Below, piece by piece: positions 6,062 through 8,611 of a DNA stretch of 8,611 bases (the stretch's first letter is position 1; each line of letters begins with the position of its first letter). The stretch comes from Planctomycetota bacterium. Its GTDB lineage: Bacteria > Planctomycetota > Planctomycetia > Pirellulales > Thermoguttaceae. Location of the stretch: positions 1-8,611 of the forward strand of contig JAHIKV010000042.1 of the NCBI GenBank assembly GCA_018897395.1, written 5' to 3'. Under the pieces are notes generated by a model. It was not told the origin of the DNA, made no database searches, and saw only the letters and a list, made by a program, of their open reading frames with translations. The translations under genes were made by a program, and so were the position numbers.

Positions 6062-7432
6062 ATGAACTGGGACCTTTATCTGCGGCTGAGCGCGTTGATG
6101 GCCTTGGAATACGCCGTGTGGGGAGCGTGGATGTCCGTGCTGGCCGTCCGGCTGCTTGGCCCGCTGAAGATGACCGGGAAACAGACCGGCTGGATATACG
6201 CCACGCTGCCGCTGGCCTGCATCTTCGCCCCGCTGGCCTCCGGCTATTTGGCCGATAGTCGCTTCAACGCCGAGTGGATCATACTGGTTTCGCACGCCGT
6301 CGGGGCGATTCTGCTCTTCGTGGCGGCGCGGCAGACGAAGTTTGGGGGTATGTTCCTGACCATGCTCCTCTACTCGATCTTCTATACGGCCACGCTGCCG
6401 CTGGTCAATAAAATGGTCTTTAGTCAACTCCACTCCGAAGCCACGTGGATATTCCTCTGGGCGCCGGTGGCCTGGGCATTGATCGGATACCTGTTGACCG
6501 GCATCCGTCAAGTCCGCAAAACCGGCGGCGACGGACCGGACAGCCTCTACCTGGCCGGAATCCTATCGCTGGTAATGGTCGTCGTCTGTTTCTTCCAGAT
6601 GCCGCTGAAGCCGGCCTCCGAGGGCAATCCCATGATCGAAGCCCTGGCCATGTTGAAAAACAACAGCTACCTGATCTTCATTCTCGTCCAGTTGGTCGTC
6701 TCCGGGATGATGCAGTTCTACTTCCTCGGCACGGGCAGGTTCTTGCAGGACCGGGGCGTCAAAGGCAAAAACGTATCCGCCGTGATGGCCTTGGCCCAGG
6801 CCGTTCAAGCCGTCGCGACTATCGTGCTGCTCGATTGGCTGATCGGTTTGTCCAAAGTTCTGGGATACGGAGAGTACGAAGGGTATCGGTGGATATTCAT
6901 CGTCGGCGCCTTGTGCTGGACTTTTCTTTACATAACCTACGTGGTGAGCAAACGCGCCTTGTGGGTAATGCTGATCCAGGCGTTTCACGGGCTGGCCTAC
7001 GTCTTCTTCATGATCGGCGGACAAATGTTCGTCGGCAAAATGGCGCCGGAGGCGATCGGGGCCTCGGCCCAATCGCTGATCTTCATCGCCACCAACGGCA
7101 TCGGGTTGTTCCTGGGGACGCAATTGGCCGGCCTCGTCATGCAGCGCAACTCGGTGGGCGAGAAGTTCCAATGGACGAAGATTTGGTCCGTGCCGCTGGC
7201 GATCACCCTCGGCGGGGCGATCGCTTTCGCCATCTTGTTCCGCGTACCCAGCCCCGATGATTTCAAGAAAGACAACGTGGCCCCCAACATCGAGAAGTTG
7301 ACGGACGACGACGCCTTGTCAAAAAACTTAGGACTGTCCCTTCGCCCCCTTGACGCATCGCGTCGTTCGGCTACCTTCAGGTCATGCCGAGACTCCCACG
7401 CTTGCAATTCGACGGGGCCGTGTATCACGTAA
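6062..7432 (+). CDS. MFS transporter of the nucleoside:H+ symporter (NupG-like) family, with an apparently altered C-terminus
   Basis: This inner-membrane permease probably imports a nucleoside or a related sugar by proton symport. The substrate cannot be read from the sequence. The 456-residue product is hydrophobic throughout with roughly a dozen membrane segments. The first is L-M-A-L-E-Y-A-V-W-G-A-W (12-23), the helix-1 pattern of Nuc_H_symport proteins, followed by the loop 2-3 motif G-Y-L-A-D-S-R-F (61-68), equivalent to MFS motif A. The ATG at 6062 is preceded by GGGAG (6051-6055) at a 6-base spacing. The frame is open further up to 5969 but that covers the predicted promoter. The membrane domain ends near F-R-V-P-S-P. 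After about D-D-D-A-L-S-K the tail turns into an arginine-, serine- and cysteine-containing stretch translated from DNA that looks like the leader and first 49 bases of the RAYT gene. The original C-terminus was probably lost there. Confidence 0.82.
   Translation: MNWDLYLRLSALMALEYAVWGAWMSVLAVRLLGPLKMTGKQTGWIYATLPLACIFAPLASGYLADSRFNAEWIILVSHAVGAILLFVAARQTKFGGMFLTMLLYSIFYTATLPLVNKMVFSQLHSEATWIFLWAPVAWALIGYLLTGIRQVRKTGGDGPDSLYLAGILSLVMVVVCFFQMPLKPASEGNPMIEALAMLKNNSYLIFILVQLVVSGMMQFYFLGTGRFLQDRGVKGKNVSAVMALAQAVQAVATIVLLDWLIGLSKVLGYGEYEGYRWIFIVGALCWTFLYITYVVSKRALWVMLIQAFHGLAYVFFMIGGQMFVGKMAPEAIGASAQSLIFIATNGIGLFLGTQLAGLVMQRNSVGEKFQWTKIWSVPLAITLGGAIAFAILFRVPSPDDFKKDNVAPNIEKLTDDDALSKNLGLSLRPLDASRRSATFRSCRDSHACNSTGPCIT
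7350..7377 (+). promoter_or_regulatory. Weak candidate promoter and hairpin just ahead of the RAYT gene
   Basis: TTGACG (7350-7355), 16 bases and TACCTT (7372-7377) give a weak promoter match that would start RNA close to the ATG at 7384, a leaderless message. The -35 box overlaps a small hairpin GACGC/GCGTC (7352-7356 and 7360-7364). On the minus strand a GTAG (7374-7371) lies 6 bases before this palindrome, so it may instead be an eroded REP-like unit. Confidence 0.22.
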
Positions 7433-8400
7433 CGTCGCGCGGCGACCACGGCGAGGCCGTCTTTCGCGACGACGCCGACCGACAACGGCTACTCGACGTG
7501 CTGGCCGACGCCTGCGTCAAGACCGGTTGGCTGGTCCACGCCTACGTGTTGATGCCGAACCATTACCACATCCTGCTTGAGGCGCCGCGGGCGAACCTCG
7601 TCGACGGCATGAAGTGGCTCCAGGGGACCTACACCATCCGCTACAACCGCCGCCACAAATTGCACGGCCACCTGTTCCAAGGCCGATACAAGTCGTTGTT
7701 GATCGACCCGGACGACGACGCGCTCTTCCCGCTTGTCAGCACATACATCCACCTGAATCCGGTCCGCGCGGGACTGGTTCCCGCCGAGCGGCGCGGGCTG
7801 GAGCGCTTCCGCTGGAGCAGCCTGCCGGCTTATCTCGGTCACAAGACGCGGCGGCCGGACTGGTTGTGCGTCGATCGGGTGTTGGCCGCGCTCGATTTGT
7901 CCGACTCGACGGCCGGCCGGGAATCTTACGAGTCGTACATCGTCGGCCAGGCCCGACGAATCGCCGCCGGCGCCGAGGGCGTCGAGTTGCAGCGGCAGTG
8001 GAAGGCGATCCGACGCGGCTGGCGGCTCGGCGGCGATGCCTTTCGCAAGCGGGTCGAAATTCTACTCAAAAGCGTGCTCGAAGGACGCCGGGTCGGCGCC
8101 TACGTCGGACCCGAGGTGCGCGAATACCGCCAACATTCGGCCGAAGGGCTTCTGGCGGCGGGCCTGAAGGCGGTCGGACTCGCGCCGGACCAATTGCCGC
8201 TGCTGCGGAAGACCGATCCACGCAAACAGGCCGTCGCCTGGCTGTTGCGCAAGCACACCACGGTCCGCAACGCATGGCTCTCCGAGGCGCTGAGCATGGG
8301 CCACGAGGTGAACGTCTCGCAATCGGTCGGCCGCGTCGACCGCGCCGCGACCGACGAGCTTGCCCGCTGGAAAGCGGCCGTGGCGAAAGTAATTTCGTAG
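7384..8400 (+). CDS. REP-associated tyrosine transposase (RAYT), Y1/HUH family
   Basis: RAYTs are single-copy relatives of IS200/IS605 TnpA that nick and join single-stranded REP/REPIN hairpins and are thought to spread them through the genome. The 338-residue product starts with P-R-L-P-R-L-Q-F-D-G-A-V-Y-H-V, the usual RAYT N-terminus. The metal-binding HUH motif is in M-P-N-H-Y-H-I-L-L (His60 and His62). The catalytic tyrosine is Tyr102 in L-F-Q-G-R-Y-K-S, and the RAYT signature Y-I-H-L-N-P-V-R-A-G-L-V is at 121-132. A long C-terminal extension ends in a region resembling the helix-turn-helix found in many RAYTs. All catalytic residues are present, so it may be active. The ATG at 7384 has only AGG two bases upstream, so translation is probably weak, coupled to the overlapping transporter gene, or leaderless. 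Its TAG stop lies inside a GTAG REP-like foot. Confidence 0.92.
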   Translation: MPRLPRLQFDGAVYHVTSRGDHGEAVFRDDADRQRLLDVLADACVKTGWLVHAYVLMPNHYHILLEAPRANLVDGMKWLQGTYTIRYNRRHKLHGHLFQGRYKSLLIDPDDDALFPLVSTYIHLNPVRAGLVPAERRGLERFRWSSLPAYLGHKTRRPDWLCVDRVLAALDLSDSTAGRESYESYIVGQARRIAAGAEGVELQRQWKAIRRGWRLGGDAFRKRVEILLKSVLEGRRVGAYVGPEVREYRQHSAEGLLAAGLKAVGLAPDQLPLLRKTDPRKQAVAWLLRKHTTVRNAWLSEALSMGHEVNVSQSVGRVDRAATDELARWKAAVAKVIS

Positions 8401-8413
8401 GGTGAAACGCACC
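8397..8413 (+). repeat. Degenerate REP-like palindrome overlapping the RAYT stop codon
   Basis: GTAG (8397-8400) contains the RAYT stop codon TAG and is followed directly by GGTG (8401-8404), a 5-base loop and CACC (8410-8413). The right side reads AACGCACC while the left lacks the matching CGTT. It therefore looks like a larger GTAGGGTGCG...CGCACC palindrome with part of its left arm deleted. The stem is only 4 bp, so this is tentative. Confidence 0.35.
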
Positions 8414-8449
8414 ATTGCCGGTTGCGGTTAGTGCGACCAATCACCGCTT

Positions 8450-8481
8450 CCCGCCGTGTATTCACGGCGGGCTAATCCTAC
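8450..8481 (-). repeat. REP-like hairpin downstream of the RAYT gene
   Basis: CCCGCCGTG (8450-8458), loop TATT (8459-8462) and CACGGCGGG (8463-8471) form a perfect 9-bp stem with a 4-base loop, the same dimensions as each REPIN arm at 5868-5926. CTAC at 8478-8481 gives a GTAG foot on the minus strand 6 bases outside the stem. With the GTAG at 8397 this makes an 85-bp stretch bounded by inverted GTAG feet. The stem could also terminate RAYT transcription, but no T-run follows. Confidence 0.6.
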
Positions 8482-8611
8482 AACGCTGGGTTGATCGATG
8501 CTGTCATTGATAGCAGTTCTCGTTGGTGCTGTTATGCAAGTGTCAGACTGCCTCGCGTCGTCTGGAACCTGGCGATTGGGCATGTGAACAACATGATTCT
8601 TCCGTCAAGAC

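Noticed and set aside
8498..8586. Short 29-codon open frame with a hydrophobic start after the RAYT
   Set aside because: It has no clear ribosome site, is too short to judge, and lies in a region otherwise without coding signs.

Overview
The window is 8.6 kb of GC-rich bacterial DNA (about 60-65% GC in most genes) holding seven protein genes and one gene fragment. It also holds one very clean compound inverted repeat and several smaller hairpins. Gene content and protein style suggest an environmental bacterium, perhaps a member of the Planctomycetota. The pointers are the dihydrouridine synthase variant, the mannonate-oxidoreductase-like SDR, the NupG-like transporter and a REP-associated transposase beside palindromes that begin with GTAG. 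No rRNA or other taxonomic marker is present, so this placement is an inference from family resemblance.

Layout. At 1-285 (+) is the 3' end of queG (epoxyqueuosine reductase). It overlaps tail to tail by 13 bp with a dus gene on the minus strand (273-1322), so two tRNA-modification genes converge. Divergent from dus is a short-chain dehydrogenase of sugar-acid metabolism (1445-2227, +). A 212-bp intergenic stretch with hairpins and a good promoter follows. Next come two tightly coupled genes: an AAA15-type ATPase of the RloA kind (2440-3726) and an RloB-family TOPRIM-like protein (3733-4356). This is a recognised type of anti-phage or restriction-linked pair, here without any restriction-modification gene in view. 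The middle of the ATPase gene drops to about 37-40% GC, against about 65% in the next gene, so the pair looks like a horizontally acquired cassette placed between carbon-metabolism genes. zwf (glucose-6-phosphate dehydrogenase, 4408-5862) follows.

Five bases after the zwf stop lies a perfect 25-bp inverted repeat, each arm of which is itself a 9-bp hairpin starting with GTAG (5868-5926). This is the architecture of a REPIN (two inverted REP units). An NHS/NupG-like MFS transporter (6062-7432) comes next. Its last residues run into a RAYT (REP-associated tyrosine transposase, 7384-8400), which has intact HUH and Tyr motifs. GTAG-footed palindromes sit at and just after the RAYT stop codon (8397-8413 and 8450-8481). 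The right half of the window is thus a RAYT with candidate REP substrates on both sides. The transporter's C-terminus appears to have been rewritten by arrival of the RAYT module.

How the genes fit together: queG and dus modify tRNA. The SDR, zwf and the transporter are ordinary carbon-metabolism and uptake functions that probably formed the older neighbourhood. The RloA/RloB pair and the RAYT/REP module are two independent accessory insertions. The last 130 bases (8482-8611) hold nothing I can call. I see no tRNA, rRNA or CRISPR array.
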